From Roseibium sediminis (lineage in GTDB: Bacteria > Pseudomonadota > Alphaproteobacteria > Rhizobiales > Stappiaceae), in contig NZ_VXDB01000017.1 of the NCBI RefSeq assembly GCF_008711325.1, positions 1 to 64,000 of the forward strand: 64,000 bases of DNA, given 5' to 3'. The first letter of the stretch is position 1. Each line of letters begins with the position of its first letter. Made by a program: the position numbers and the translations under genes. Positions 25,308-33,421 of the stretch are shown piece after piece. The notes beneath the pieces are model-generated. The model did no database searches and was not told the DNA's origin. It saw only the letters and a list, made by a program, of their open reading frames with translations.

Positions 25308-26216
25308 TTAGGAGCCGATCTTGGCCTTGCGAGCGGCCACGATCGCCTCATAGAAGGAATGATCGACTTCGGTGAAACCCTTGAAGTCGCCGCCCTGGAT
25401 CGCGGCAAAGCACTCCTTGTCCGTTTCCGGCAGGGCCTTCATGAAGTCGACGAACTTGGCGCGGATGTCCTTGTCCAGCTTGTTGGACACAACGATCGGG
25501 CCGTTCGGGATAAGCGGCGAACGCCAGACTTCGACGACGTCATCCATGTCGAGCAGGCCCTTGTCGACCATCTTGCGGATGTTGCCGGACGTAAAGCCGT
25601 CCTCGAACGCGCCAACACCTGAGGACCAAGTGACCTGAACGTCGAAATTGCCCTTCAGCATTTCCAGAACGCCGTTTTCATGGCCGCCACCAAAGCCTGT
25701 GGAGGCAAAATAGCTGTCGACAGGCACGCCGAGCTGCGACGGAAGGGCAACGGACGGCACAAGGTAACCAGAGGTGGAATCCGGATCGGCAAAGCCGAGT
25801 TTCTTGCCCTTGGCGTCTTCAAGGGTCTTGATGCCGCTGTCCTTGCGGGCCAGCATGATCGAATAGTAACCGGTTGCACCATCGGTCTGCACGGTGGTGA
25901 GAACCGGATCAACGGCTGCCGGATCTGTCAGATACACCTTGGCATAGCCGGAGGCTCCGAGTTCGGCATAGTCGAGCGTACCACCCAGAAGACCCTGGAT
26001 CACACCGTCATAATCGGCAGCCGGGAAGAGCTTGACTTCCTTGACCCCAAGAGCTTCCGGCAGCTTGTCGACAAGGCACTGGTTGTTGCGCAGACGGTCG
26101 GCTTCATTTTCACCGCCGAGGATTCCCACGCGGAACACGTCTCGAGCCTGAACGGACGCAATGCCGGCCATGATCGCGGTGACAGTGGTAGTTGCTAGAA
26201 GGGCTTTCTTGAACAT
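25308..26216 (-). CDS. phnD: phosphonate ABC transporter substrate-binding protein
   Basis: A 302-residue periplasmic protein with a signal peptide (MFKKALLATTTVTAIMAGIASVQA, shown only in part here as MFKKALL...SVQA). VGILGGENEADRLRNNQ and GFADPDSTSGYLVPS are typical of PhnD; the DSTSG loop binds the phosphonate group. It has a 70-bp gap to phnC and a terminator-like hairpin after it. Confidence 0.9.
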   Translation of the reverse strand: MFKKALLATTTVTAIMAGIASVQARDVFRVGILGGENEADRLRNNQCLVDKLPEALGVKEVKLFPAADYDGVIQGLLGGTLDYAELGASGYAKVYLTDPAAVDPVLTTVQTDGATGYYSIMLARKDSGIKTLEDAKGKKLGFADPDSTSGYLVPSVALPSQLGVPVDSYFASTGFGGGHENGVLEMLKGNFDVQVTWSSGVGAFEDGFTSGNIRKMVDKGLLDMDDVVEVWRSPLIPNGPIVVSNKLDKDIRAKFVDFMKALPETDKECFAAIQGGDFKGFTEVDHSFYEAIVAARKAKIGS

Positions 26217-26286
26217 GCCTCACTCCTGTGTGTGGTCGTTTGCATTGCCTGCTGCACTCGACCTCGAGCAGCAGAATTAGAAGGGG

Positions 26287-27165
26287 TTAGCGGTCCAGCG
26301 CCGCAACAGCAGCACTTGCGGATCCGCCCATCTGCTTGACGGGGATCCCGGCAGGGACGCGAATGCGGGTCGGGATCGGCTGTTTGCCAATGCTTGTGGA
26401 TGTGATCGCTTCGGAAAACGCATCATCCAGCCCGTCGGCACCGTAGATGCTGCGGGCAGCGGCTTCGGTCAGTTCCGCGGGGACACCATCGAACACGACC
26501 TCTCCGGCCTTCATGCCAATGATCCGGTCGCAATAGGCGCGTGCGGTGTCCAGCGTGTGAAGGTTGGTAATGACCGTGATGCCTTCCTGACGATTGATGT
26601 CTCGCAAGGACTGCATGACGATCTGGGCGTTGCGCGGATCAAGAGAGGCAATCGGCTCATCGGCAAGCACCATTTGCGGCTCCTGCATCAGAGCTCTGGC
26701 GATTGCGACGCGCTGTTGCTGTCCGCCAGACAAACTGCCCGCACGCTGAAGGGCCGTCTTTTCGATGCCAAGGCGTTCAAGCGCCGCTATCGCCATGGCC
26801 CGTTCGCGCTGGTCGAACATGCCAAGGATGCTGGTCATCGTGGACCGATGGTTGAGACGGCCAAGCAGAACATTGGTCAGAACGTCCAGCCGTGGAACGA
26901 GGTTGAACTGCTGAAAGATCATGGCGCAGCTGCGTCGCCACTCGCGAAGTCCGGCGCCGCTCAACCGGGTCACATTGCGCCCCTTGAAGATGATGTCACC
27001 TTCTGTGGTGGTGGTCAGACGGTTCATCATCCGCAGCAGTGTCGATTTTCCGGCACCGGACGCTCCGATGATGCCCACCATCTGGCCCTCGGGAATTTCG
27101 ACGCTCACATTCCTGACAGCAGTGTTCGAACCAAATCGCTTCGTCACATTTTCACATTTGAGCAT
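26287..27165 (-). CDS. phnC: phosphonate ABC transporter ATPase
   Basis: A 292-residue ABC ATPase starting [12 protein letters not shown]. Walker A is GASGAGKST, the signature [15 protein letters not shown] and Walker B ends [12 protein letters not shown]. The segment [20 protein letters not shown] is characteristic of PhnC. A C-terminal tail of about 40 residues (rich in I, P and A) extends beyond the usual fold. A 105-bp gap separates it from the acetyltransferase gene, the widest in the operon, so a second promoter may lie there. Confidence 0.9.
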   Translation of the reverse strand: MLKCENVTKRFGSNTAVRNVSVEIPEGQMVGIIGASGAGKSTLLRMMNRLTTTTEGDIIFKGRNVTRLSGAGLREWRRSCAMIFQQFNLVPRLDVLTNVLLGRLNHRSTMTSILGMFDQRERAMAIAALERLGIEKTALQRAGSLSGGQQQRVAIARALMQEPQMVLADEPIASLDPRNAQIVMQSLRDINRQEGITVITNLHTLDTARAYCDRIIGMKAGEVVFDGVPAELTEAAARSIYGADGLDDAFSEAITSTSIGKQPIPTRIRVPAGIPVKQMGGSASAAVAALDR

Positions 27166-27215
27166 CTGGAATCTCCTTGTTGGAAGCGATGCATAACCGC
27201 GTTCCATGAAGCTCA

Positions 27216-27234
27216 CTTGTCAGTTTTTCTGCAG
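27216..27234 (-). promoter_or_regulatory. possible degenerate PHO box upstream of phnC
   Basis: On the minus strand two CTGnnA-type blocks (CTGCAGA and CTGACAA) start 11 bp apart, the spacing of PhoB half-sites, 51 bp upstream of the phnC start. Neither block is close to the CTGTCAT consensus, so this is tentative. Confidence 0.25.
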
Positions 27235-27270
27235 TTTTATGAAGATTGCCGATCTGGGCGCGATCACGCG

Positions 27271-27885
27271 TCACGAACCATATTTTTCAACGAATTCATC
27301 GACTTGAAGATTGCGGAAGTCATCGATCCGTTCGTGAAGCTGGCTGTGTGACCATTCCCACCAGGAAAGGTCGTGCAGTCTTGTCACCAGCCTGTCATCA
27401 AAGCGCATGCGGATCAGTCTGGCCGGCGAGCCACCGACAATGGCATAGGGAGCGACGTCCTTCGTGACGACGGATCCGGAGCCGACAACCGCGCCGTTTC
27501 CAATGGTGACTCCGGGCATGATGATTGCCCCGTGGCCGATCCAGGTATCATGGCCGATATGGATACGGTGGTCGCGGCGCCAGTCGAAGAAACCGTCTTC
27601 GTTTTCAGCATCCTCGAAATAGTCGCCTGCCCGATAGGTGAAATGATGCTGGGTTGCCCGCCACATGGGATGGTTGGTGGCATTGATGCGCACGTGGCTG
27701 GCAATGTTGGAGAACTTGCCGATTGAGGCGCACCAGGCTTCGGTCTGGCGGATCAGGTAGGAATAGTCGCCCACCTCGCATTCGCTGACGATGCAGCCTT
27801 CGTCTATCTCGGTGTAACGACCGAGGGTCGACCTTGTCACCCGGGCCGTTTCGTGGATCAGCGGCGTTTCGGAGAGCTTTGGCAT
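27271..27885 (-). CDS. phosphonate-operon hexapeptide-repeat acetyltransferase
   Basis: A 204-residue left-handed beta-helix protein with repeated hexapeptide turns (IGHGAIIMPGVTIGNGAVVGSGSVV region, quoted only by its IGNGAVVG core) and the xenobiotic acetyltransferase-type H in IGHDTWIGHGA. It matches the transferase subfamily that is regularly found between phnL and phnC in alphaproteobacteria. It may acetylate aminoalkyl-phosphonates or an intermediate; the substrate is unknown. It follows phnL by one base. Confidence 0.82.
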   Translation of the reverse strand: MPKLSETPLIHETARVTRSTLGRYTEIDEGCIVSECEVGDYSYLIRQTEAWCASIGKFSNIASHVRINATNHPMWRATQHHFTYRAGDYFEDAENEDGFFDWRRDHRIHIGHDTWIGHGAIIMPGVTIGNGAVVGSGSVVTKDVAPYAIVGGSPARLIRMRFDDRLVTRLHDLSWWEWSHSQLHERIDDFRNLQVDEFVEKYGS

Positions 27886-27886
27886 G

Positions 27887-28588
27887 TCACGCCGCCTTTT
27901 GAACGGCAAAGCGCGAAACATCGATCACACGGTCGGCCACGGCCTCGCGCACATCCTGATCGTGGAAGATGCCAAGAAGGGCTGCCCCGGTCGCCTTCTT
28001 TTCATTGATCAGGTCAATCACCACCTTGCGATTGGCCGCATCCAGAGATGCGGTCGGCTCGTCCAGCAAGAGAACCGGGTGGTCGGTGACAAAACCGCGC
28101 GCAATATTGACCCGTTGCTGTTCCCCGCCGGAAAAGGTTGCGGGTGGAAGGCTCCAGAGCCGCTCCGGAAGGTTCAGCCGCTCAAGCAGGACAGATGCCC
28201 GCTCATACGCTTGTGCCTGTTCAGTTCCATTGCTCGTCAGCGGTTCGGCAACGACATCAAGCGCCGAAACACGCGGCAGAACACGCAGAAACTGACTGAC
28301 ATAGCCGATGGACTCGCGGCGGATCTCGATGATCTTTCTTGGCTCGGCCGTGACGATATCGACCGTTTCGCCATGGTGTTGCACGAGAATCTGGCCGCTA
28401 TCGGCGAGATAATTGCCGTAGATCATCTTCAGGATCGAACTCTTGCCGATCCCGGACGGGCCTCCGAGCACGGCACATTCGCCCTTGCCAACATGGAAAC
28501 CGACTTTGGCGACAACCGGGATTTCCATCCCGCCGCGCATGTGCATGGTGAAAGACTTTGTAGCCTCGGAAACAATCAGGGGAACCAT
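27887..28588 (-). CDS. phnL: C-P lyase ATP-binding subunit
   Basis: A 233-residue ABC-type ATPase: Walker A GGPSGIGKSSILK, signature TFSGGEQQRVNIARG, Walker B ending LLLDEPTASLD. No membrane partner is expected; PhnL works with PhnGHI in attaching the phosphonate to ribose of ATP. The segment GYVSQFLRVLPRVSALDVV is PhnL-typical. It follows phnK by three bases. Confidence 0.9.
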   Translation of the reverse strand: MVPLIVSEATKSFTMHMRGGMEIPVVAKVGFHVGKGECAVLGGPSGIGKSSILKMIYGNYLADSGQILVQHHGETVDIVTAEPRKIIEIRRESIGYVSQFLRVLPRVSALDVVAEPLTSNGTEQAQAYERASVLLERLNLPERLWSLPPATFSGGEQQRVNIARGFVTDHPVLLLDEPTASLDAANRKVVIDLINEKKATGAALLGIFHDQDVREAVADRVIDVSRFAVQKAA

Positions 28589-28591
28589 GGA

Positions 28592-29428
28592 TCAGACCTG
28601 CAAAATTGAGGAAACAAGCAGCTGGGTGTACGCAGCCTGCGGATCGTCCAGAAGCTGATCCGTAAGACCGGTTTCAATCACCTCCCCGTCCTTCATCACC
28701 ATCATGCGGTGAGACAGGAGCCGGGCCACGGCGAGATCATGGGTAACGATGATAACCGCGAGACCGAGATCAGCGACGAGGCCGCGCAGCAGATCAAGCA
28801 TGCGGGCTTGCACCGAGACATCGAGGCCGCCGGTCGGCTCGTCCATGAAAACGAGACGGGGATGGGTCACCAGATTGCGGGCAATCTGCAGGCGCTGCCG
28901 CATCCCGCCGGAAAACGCCCGCGGTTGGTCATCGATGCGGTCAGCGGCGATCTCGACCTTGGTGAGCCAATCGGTTGCCGTTTCGCGGATGCGACCGTAG
29001 TGGCGCTCCCCTACGGCCATGAGGCGTTCGCCGACATTGGCTCCGGCAGACACCGTCATGCGCAGTCCATCTGCCGGATTCTGGTGTACGAAACCCCAGT
29101 CCGTGCGCATGAGAAAGCGCCGTTCGGCTTCTCCCATCCGGTAAAGGTTTTTCACGGATCCATCGCGAAAACGGTAGGTCACTTCGCCTGTAGTGGGTTC
29201 CATGCGGGTGGAAATGCAATTCAGAAGGGTGGTCTTGCCTGACCCCGATTCTCCCACAATCGCCAGAACCTCGCCGGGGTAGAGAGTGAAGGAGACATTC
29301 CGACAGCCGATGCGGTCCCCATAGTAGTGGGAGACACCGCTCACCGAGAGAAGCGGCTTGTCGCGCCCGTGTCTTTCGGCACCTTGCCCATCCAGACCAT
29401 TCGGGATTTGCATATTTCTTGCCTCCAT
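28592..29428 (-). CDS. phnK: C-P lyase ATP-binding subunit
   Basis: A 278-residue ABC-type ATPase with Walker A GESGSGKTTLLN, the segment DWGFVHQNPADGLRM, signature FSGGMRQRLQIARN and Walker B ending VFMDEPTGGLD. PhnK binds the PhnGHIJ core complex. The start at 29428 shares one base with the phnJ stop (TGATG), supporting translational coupling. The N-terminal ~25 residues are polar and precede the conserved LLSVSGVSHYYG. Confidence 0.9.
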   Translation of the reverse strand: MEARNMQIPNGLDGQGAERHGRDKPLLSVSGVSHYYGDRIGCRNVSFTLYPGEVLAIVGESGSGKTTLLNCISTRMEPTTGEVTYRFRDGSVKNLYRMGEAERRFLMRTDWGFVHQNPADGLRMTVSAGANVGERLMAVGERHYGRIRETATDWLTKVEIAADRIDDQPRAFSGGMRQRLQIARNLVTHPRLVFMDEPTGGLDVSVQARMLDLLRGLVADLGLAVIIVTHDLAVARLLSHRMMVMKDGEVIETGLTDQLLDDPQAAYTQLLVSSILQV

Positions 29429-30312
29429 CAGACGATCTCCCCGTTCGAGGCCGAAACGGACTCAGCTTCACCGCGTCGCTCTTCGCAGAAATCCGTGTCG
29501 GAGCAGCAGAACATCCGCCCTCCCTTGTCATCGAGGATCATTTCATCGAGATAGACGCCCTCCGCGCCGCACAGGGCACAAGGCTGCTCGAACCGGTTCA
29601 CCTCGAAGGGATGATCCTCAAAGTCGAGCGACACAACGCTGGTATAGGGCGGTATGGCGTAGATCCGCTTCTCCCGGCCCGCTCCAAAAAGCTGCAGGGC
29701 TGCGCAATTGTCCATTTTGGGATTGTCGAATTTGGGGGTCGGGGAAGGATCCATCACATAGCGGCCCTCGACCTTTACCGGATAGGCGTAGGTCGTGGCG
29801 ATGTGGCCGTTCCTTGCGATGTCCTCGTAGAGCTTGACGTGCATGAGGCCGTATTCCTCAAGCGCATGCATCTTCCGCGTTTCCGTTTCGCGGGGCTCCA
29901 GAAAGCGAAGCGGCTCAGGGATCGGAACCTGATAGACCAGCACCTGCCCTTCCTTCAGCGGCGCTTCGGGAATTCTGTGGCGCGTCTGGATGACCGTGGC
30001 CTCACCGGTCCGCGTGGTCGTCTCGACCCCAGCCGTTTTTTCAAAGAACTTGCGAATGGAGACGGCATTGGTCGTATCGTCAGAGCCCTGATCGATGACT
30101 TTCAGCACATCCTCCGGTCCGATGATGGATGCCGTGACCTGAACCCCGCCAGTTCCCCAGCCGTAGGGCATGGGCATTTCTCGGCTGGCGAAGGGAACCT
30201 GGTAGCCGGGGATGGCAATCGCCTTGAGAATGGCACGGCGGATCATCCGTTTGGTCTGCTCATCCAGATAGGCGAAATTGTAGGCTGCAAGGCCTGTGTC
30301 CTGCAGGGTCAT
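29428..30312 (-). CDS. phnJ: C-P lyase, radical SAM subunit
   Basis: A 294-residue PhnJ, the enzyme that splits the carbon-phosphorus bond of ribose 1-alkylphosphonate 5-phosphate. The C-terminal cysteines are intact: CALC, then MFCCSDTDFC, which supply the iron-sulfur ligands and the cysteine that becomes the thiyl radical. ETRKMHALEEYGLMHVKLYE is highly conserved. A short polar tail follows the last cysteine. The start overlaps phnI by four bases. Confidence 0.93.
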   Translation of the reverse strand: MTLQDTGLAAYNFAYLDEQTKRMIRRAILKAIAIPGYQVPFASREMPMPYGWGTGGVQVTASIIGPEDVLKVIDQGSDDTTNAVSIRKFFEKTAGVETTTRTGEATVIQTRHRIPEAPLKEGQVLVYQVPIPEPLRFLEPRETETRKMHALEEYGLMHVKLYEDIARNGHIATTYAYPVKVEGRYVMDPSPTPKFDNPKMDNCAALQLFGAGREKRIYAIPPYTSVVSLDFEDHPFEVNRFEQPCALCGAEGVYLDEMILDDKGGRMFCCSDTDFCEERRGEAESVSASNGEIV

Positions 30313-31406
30313 TCCGCTGCCTCCTGCATGTTTTCAGCGCGGTGTGCATGTTCGGCGCGCATCTTGCGCACCAGCTCAAGTTCGGCTTGAAAATCAACGT
30401 AGTGGGGAAGTTTCAGGTGTTCGACAAAGCCGGTCGCCTGAACGTTGTCGCTGTGGGATATGACGAATTCCTCGTCCTGCGCGGCGGCAACCCTGTCTTC
30501 GCCGAGTTCTCCGGCGCGAAGGGCACGGTCGCAGAGCGCCATGGACATCGCCTTGCGCTCGCTCTGGCCGAAGACCAGTCCATAACTTCTTGTGAACTGG
30601 GGTGGTGCCTTGGCCGAGCCCTTGAACTGGTTGACCATCTGGCATTCGGTGATCTGAACACGGCCAAGGACCGACGCCCCGCCCAGTTCGGGTGCCTCAA
30701 ACTCGACCTCGACTTCCCCGATGCGGATTTCGCCGACAAAGGGATGGTTGCGGGCATAGCCGCGCTGGGTCGAGTAGCCAAGTGCAAGCAGGAACCCTTC
30801 ATCGCCGCGCGACAGCGCCTGCAATCTGGTTTCCCGTTCCAAAGGGAACTCCAAAGGTGTGCGGGTGATGTCGGCAGGGTCGCGACCAGACGGGTCGCCG
30901 TCCGGCTCGATCAAGCCTTCCCCGGCAAGGATATCCGACACCCGCATAGGCTTTTCCGGGGCCTCCTCAAACCGTCGCTCGGGCGCATCAGGAACCGTCT
31001 CCCCGGCGAGGGCGGGATCAAGCAAGCGGTGGGTATAATCGAAGGTCGGACCGAGCATCTGACCGCCCGGTAGATCCTTGTAGGTTGCAGAGATCCGGCG
31101 CTCCAGCTTCATGTCGCCGGTATCGATCGGTTCGCTATAACCAAAGCGCGGCAAGGTGGTTCGATAGGCGCGGACCAGAAAGATCGCCTCTATCAGGTCA
31201 CCACGCGCCTGTTTGATGGCAAGTGCGGCCAGCTCACGGTCGTAAAGCGAGCCTTCACTCATCACGCGGTCGACAGCCAGAGACAACTGACCTGAAATCT
31301 GGTCGAGCGAAAGCTCGGAAATCTCGGGATCGCCCCTACGCCGGTCGGCCAGAAGCCGATGGGCATTGTCGATGGCCTTTTCGCCCCCCTTAACGGCTAC
31401 GTACAT
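30309..31406 (-). CDS. phnI: C-P lyase nucleosidase-type subunit
   Basis: A 365-residue PhnI counted from MYVAVKGGEKAIDNAH, the usual N-terminus of the family; an in-frame ATG at 31430 would add eight residues. LPRFGYSEPIDT, LGYSTQRGYARNHPFVGEIR and QDEEFVISHSDNVQATGFVEH-like segments are conserved. It exchanges adenine on ATP for the phosphonate together with PhnG, PhnH and PhnL. It overlaps the end of phnH. Confidence 0.92.
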   Translation of the reverse strand: MYVAVKGGEKAIDNAHRLLADRRRGDPEISELSLDQISGQLSLAVDRVMSEGSLYDRELAALAIKQARGDLIEAIFLVRAYRTTLPRFGYSEPIDTGDMKLERRISATYKDLPGGQMLGPTFDYTHRLLDPALAGETVPDAPERRFEEAPEKPMRVSDILAGEGLIEPDGDPSGRDPADITRTPLEFPLERETRLQALSRGDEGFLLALGYSTQRGYARNHPFVGEIRIGEVEVEFEAPELGGASVLGRVQITECQMVNQFKGSAKAPPQFTRSYGLVFGQSERKAMSMALCDRALRAGELGEDRVAAAQDEEFVISHSDNVQATGFVEHLKLPHYVDFQAELELVRKMRAEHAHRAENMQEAAE

Positions 31407-32019
31407 CGTGGCCTCCAAGCTTTTCATCAATTCGTGTGGTGCGCGGGAGCGCGGCGAGTTGGTCCTTCGAGGTGAAGATCAAATCCACGCCGCGCGGAAA
31501 TAGGGCCCTGTTCGCAGCCCAGAAATCCGGGAACCCTTCAGGCAGTCCTTCCGGCGCAAATGACACCACTTCCTTGATGCCCGGTCCCGAGAGCTGGAAT
31601 TTCTGCGCGCTCGAAAACCCGGCGACCTGGAGGATGATCGAGGTTGAACGGTCCGGGTATTCCTGAGAACCTGCGGCAAATCCCTGCAAGTCCGCGACTG
31701 AACGGACAGCATCAAGAATGGCAAACTGCGCCAATTCCTTTTCAGCCGTGATCGCTGTTCCGGTATGAAAGGCGAGCCAGTCTCGAACAGCTGAAGTGTT
31801 CACCGTTTCATCCAGCCAAACGACCGTATCGGCGTCACACAGCGTAAGAGCGACAATCGCTGTCATGGCGCTCAGAGGTGACGGCGGGACAACGTGGATG
31901 CCGGGAGACTGCAACGTTCCGGGCCTTGAAAGTGCATTCATGAGCGCTGCAAAGCCGATCTGCGCGTCAAGAACCTGATTGGAAAATCCGCCGTCCACGG
32001 CGGTGCCGGTTGCCAACAT
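31390..32019 (-). CDS. phnH: C-P lyase core subunit
   Basis: A 209-residue PhnH. FRALMNALSRPG-like FAALMNALSRPG at the N-terminus, a central TLCDADTVVWLD and FWAANRALFPRGVDLIF near the end are the family marks. It has a PLP-transferase-like fold without the cofactor and is a scaffold of the PhnGHIJ complex. It shares one base with the phnG stop. Confidence 0.9.
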   Translation of the reverse strand: MLATGTAVDGGFSNQVLDAQIGFAALMNALSRPGTLQSPGIHVVPPSPLSAMTAIVALTLCDADTVVWLDETVNTSAVRDWLAFHTGTAITAEKELAQFAILDAVRSVADLQGFAAGSQEYPDRSTSIILQVAGFSSAQKFQLSGPGIKEVVSFAPEGLPEGFPDFWAANRALFPRGVDLIFTSKDQLAALPRTTRIDEKLGGHDVRSR

Positions 32020-32480
32020 CAGTCTTCTCCGCGAACCATGGTGAAAAAATCGACCCGCGTGGCTGCCGTTTCGGCGGCCCGGGTGTCATCGCGTTTGCGA
32101 ATTGCCTCTTGAAGCGGGGCTATCAGCTGTTCATGGACCCGGTTTCTCTCTCCGGCGTCCTGACACAGCGCATCAACAACCGCGGCAATCGTTGCACGCT
32201 GGCTGTCACGGCCGAGGGTCATTGCATGTCCAACGCGGCCGTCATCCAGCCGAACGGTCGCCCTCGTCGCCGTTGCATCTCCGAACGGAAAGGGCGCACC
32301 GCCTCCGCCAATGCGACCGCGCAGGGAAACAAGACCGATTTCCGGCCCGCGCACGAAGCGGAAATCCGGATCAAGTCCCAGAGCCTGCCAATGACGCAGA
32401 AGGTCTGCTGCCGGTGCAGTGGCCAAAACAGCGGACCTTTCCTGCCGGTCCGTGGGCGGTTCAATCGCCTGTGAAGTCAT
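32019..32480 (-). CDS. phnG: C-P lyase core subunit
   Basis: A 153-residue PhnG: RGPEIGLVSLRGR and FPFGDATATRATVRL are the conserved core, with GHAMTLGRD further on. It is the first gene of the phn operon, 21 bp from the operator palindrome upstream. It joins PhnH and PhnI in the core that couples phosphonate to ATP-derived ribose. Confidence 0.9.
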   Translation of the reverse strand: MTSQAIEPPTDRQERSAVLATAPAADLLRHWQALGLDPDFRFVRGPEIGLVSLRGRIGGGGAPFPFGDATATRATVRLDDGRVGHAMTLGRDSQRATIAAVVDALCQDAGERNRVHEQLIAPLQEAIRKRDDTRAAETAATRVDFFTMVRGED

Positions 32481-32500
32481 TCGGAACCTCGTCGCCCTAT

Positions 32501-32520
32501 TTGTCTATTAATGTAGACAA
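32501..32520. promoter_or_regulatory. putative PhnF operator
   Basis: TTGTCTA and TAGACAA form a perfect inverted repeat with a 6-bp spacer in the intergenic region between divergent phnG and phnF. The form (TCTA...TAGA) fits GntR/HutC-subfamily operators. It lies just upstream of both starts, so PhnF could repress both directions. Inferred from position and symmetry. Confidence 0.65.
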
Positions 32521-32565
32521 CTGTACATGTTTGACTTATCGGTAGCCCACCTGCATGACAAAGTT

Positions 32566-33333
32566 ATGACCGAGGGAGACACCCGATTGAAAAATGTGCT
32601 TCGTCGACGGTCCGGTGTGGCGTTGTGGCGCCAGATTGCCGAAGAAATCCGATTTGGCCTTGCAGCCGGCCTCGTTGACGCTGCGGGCAAGCTTCCCGGT
32701 GAAATGGCATTGGCGGCGCGTTTCAACGTCAATCGGCATACGGTCCGTTCCGCCTTGAAATCGCTGGCCGATGAGGGTGTTGTTGAAACGCGGCACGGCG
32801 ATGGAACCTATGTCATCAGCACACCGCGTATCATCTATCCGCTTGGCCGTCGGACCCGGTTTTCCGACGGGGTCGGCGCGCAGGCACGGTCAAAGCGTGG
32901 CGTGCTGCTGGAAAGCCTGACCGAAGAAGCAGATCGACAACTCGCCACTGCGCTCGGCGTGAGCGTCGGAGCTCCCCTCGTCCGCCTCCAAACCCTGAGC
33001 GAAGCCGACGGCGTCCCCCTTGCCCTGTCCAACAGCTGGTTTGACGCTGTGCGTTTTAGCGAGATGGCCGAAATCTATCGGGATTGTGGCTCGATCACCG
33101 AATCCCTCCGGCGTCAGGGTGTGGACGATTATGTCCGCCAATCCACCACAGTCGAGGCACGGCATGCCAGCGAAACAGAAACCGACCGCCTTGGGCTTTC
33201 TGCAGGCGCGATCGTTCTGGTGACAAAGGCGATCAACACGGATCGGAATGGTGTGCCCGTTGAATATTCCATCTCCCAGTTTCCGGCAGATCGGATCTCC
33301 CTGACCGTGCAGTCAGATCGCGACTGGTTCTGA
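32566..33333 (+). CDS. phnF: GntR-family phosphonate operon regulator
   Basis: A HutC-subfamily GntR protein of about 255 residues. The winged helix spans VALWRQIAEEIR to GTYVIS (with FNVNRHTVRSALKSL as recognition helix), followed by a UTRA ligand-binding domain with SNSWFDAVRF and VTKAINTDRNGVPVEYS. It is divergent from phnG, the usual place for PhnF. The start at 32566 (MTEGDTRL) is preferred; an in-frame ATG at 32527 adds 13 residues next to the operator. Confidence 0.85.
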   Translation: MTEGDTRLKNVLRRRSGVALWRQIAEEIRFGLAAGLVDAAGKLPGEMALAARFNVNRHTVRSALKSLADEGVVETRHGDGTYVISTPRIIYPLGRRTRFSDGVGAQARSKRGVLLESLTEEADRQLATALGVSVGAPLVRLQTLSEADGVPLALSNSWFDAVRFSEMAEIYRDCGSITESLRRQGVDDYVRQSTTVEARHASETETDRLGLSAGAIVLVTKAINTDRNGVPVEYSISQFPADRISLTVQSDRDWF

Positions 33334-33363
33334 TTTGGGGCAGATGGTCGGCGTAAAGTGCAA

Positions 33364-33398
33364 AAAACCGGGCAGAAGGATCACTTCTGCCCGGTTTT
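33364..33398. terminator. bidirectional terminator between phnF and TRAP permease
   Basis: A perfect 15-bp inverted repeat (AAAACCGGGCAGAAG at 33364-33378 and its complement at 33384-33398) with a 5-nt loop GATCA. The A/T ends give a U-tail on both strands, so it can stop both convergent transcripts. Confidence 0.9.
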
Positions 33399-33421
33399 CC
33401 ATGAGTGTCGTTCGCGTTAGA

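Noticed and set aside
24240..25622. 460-codon plus-strand frame opposite phnE and phnD
   Set aside because: Antisense of conserved transporter genes with no recognisable domain.
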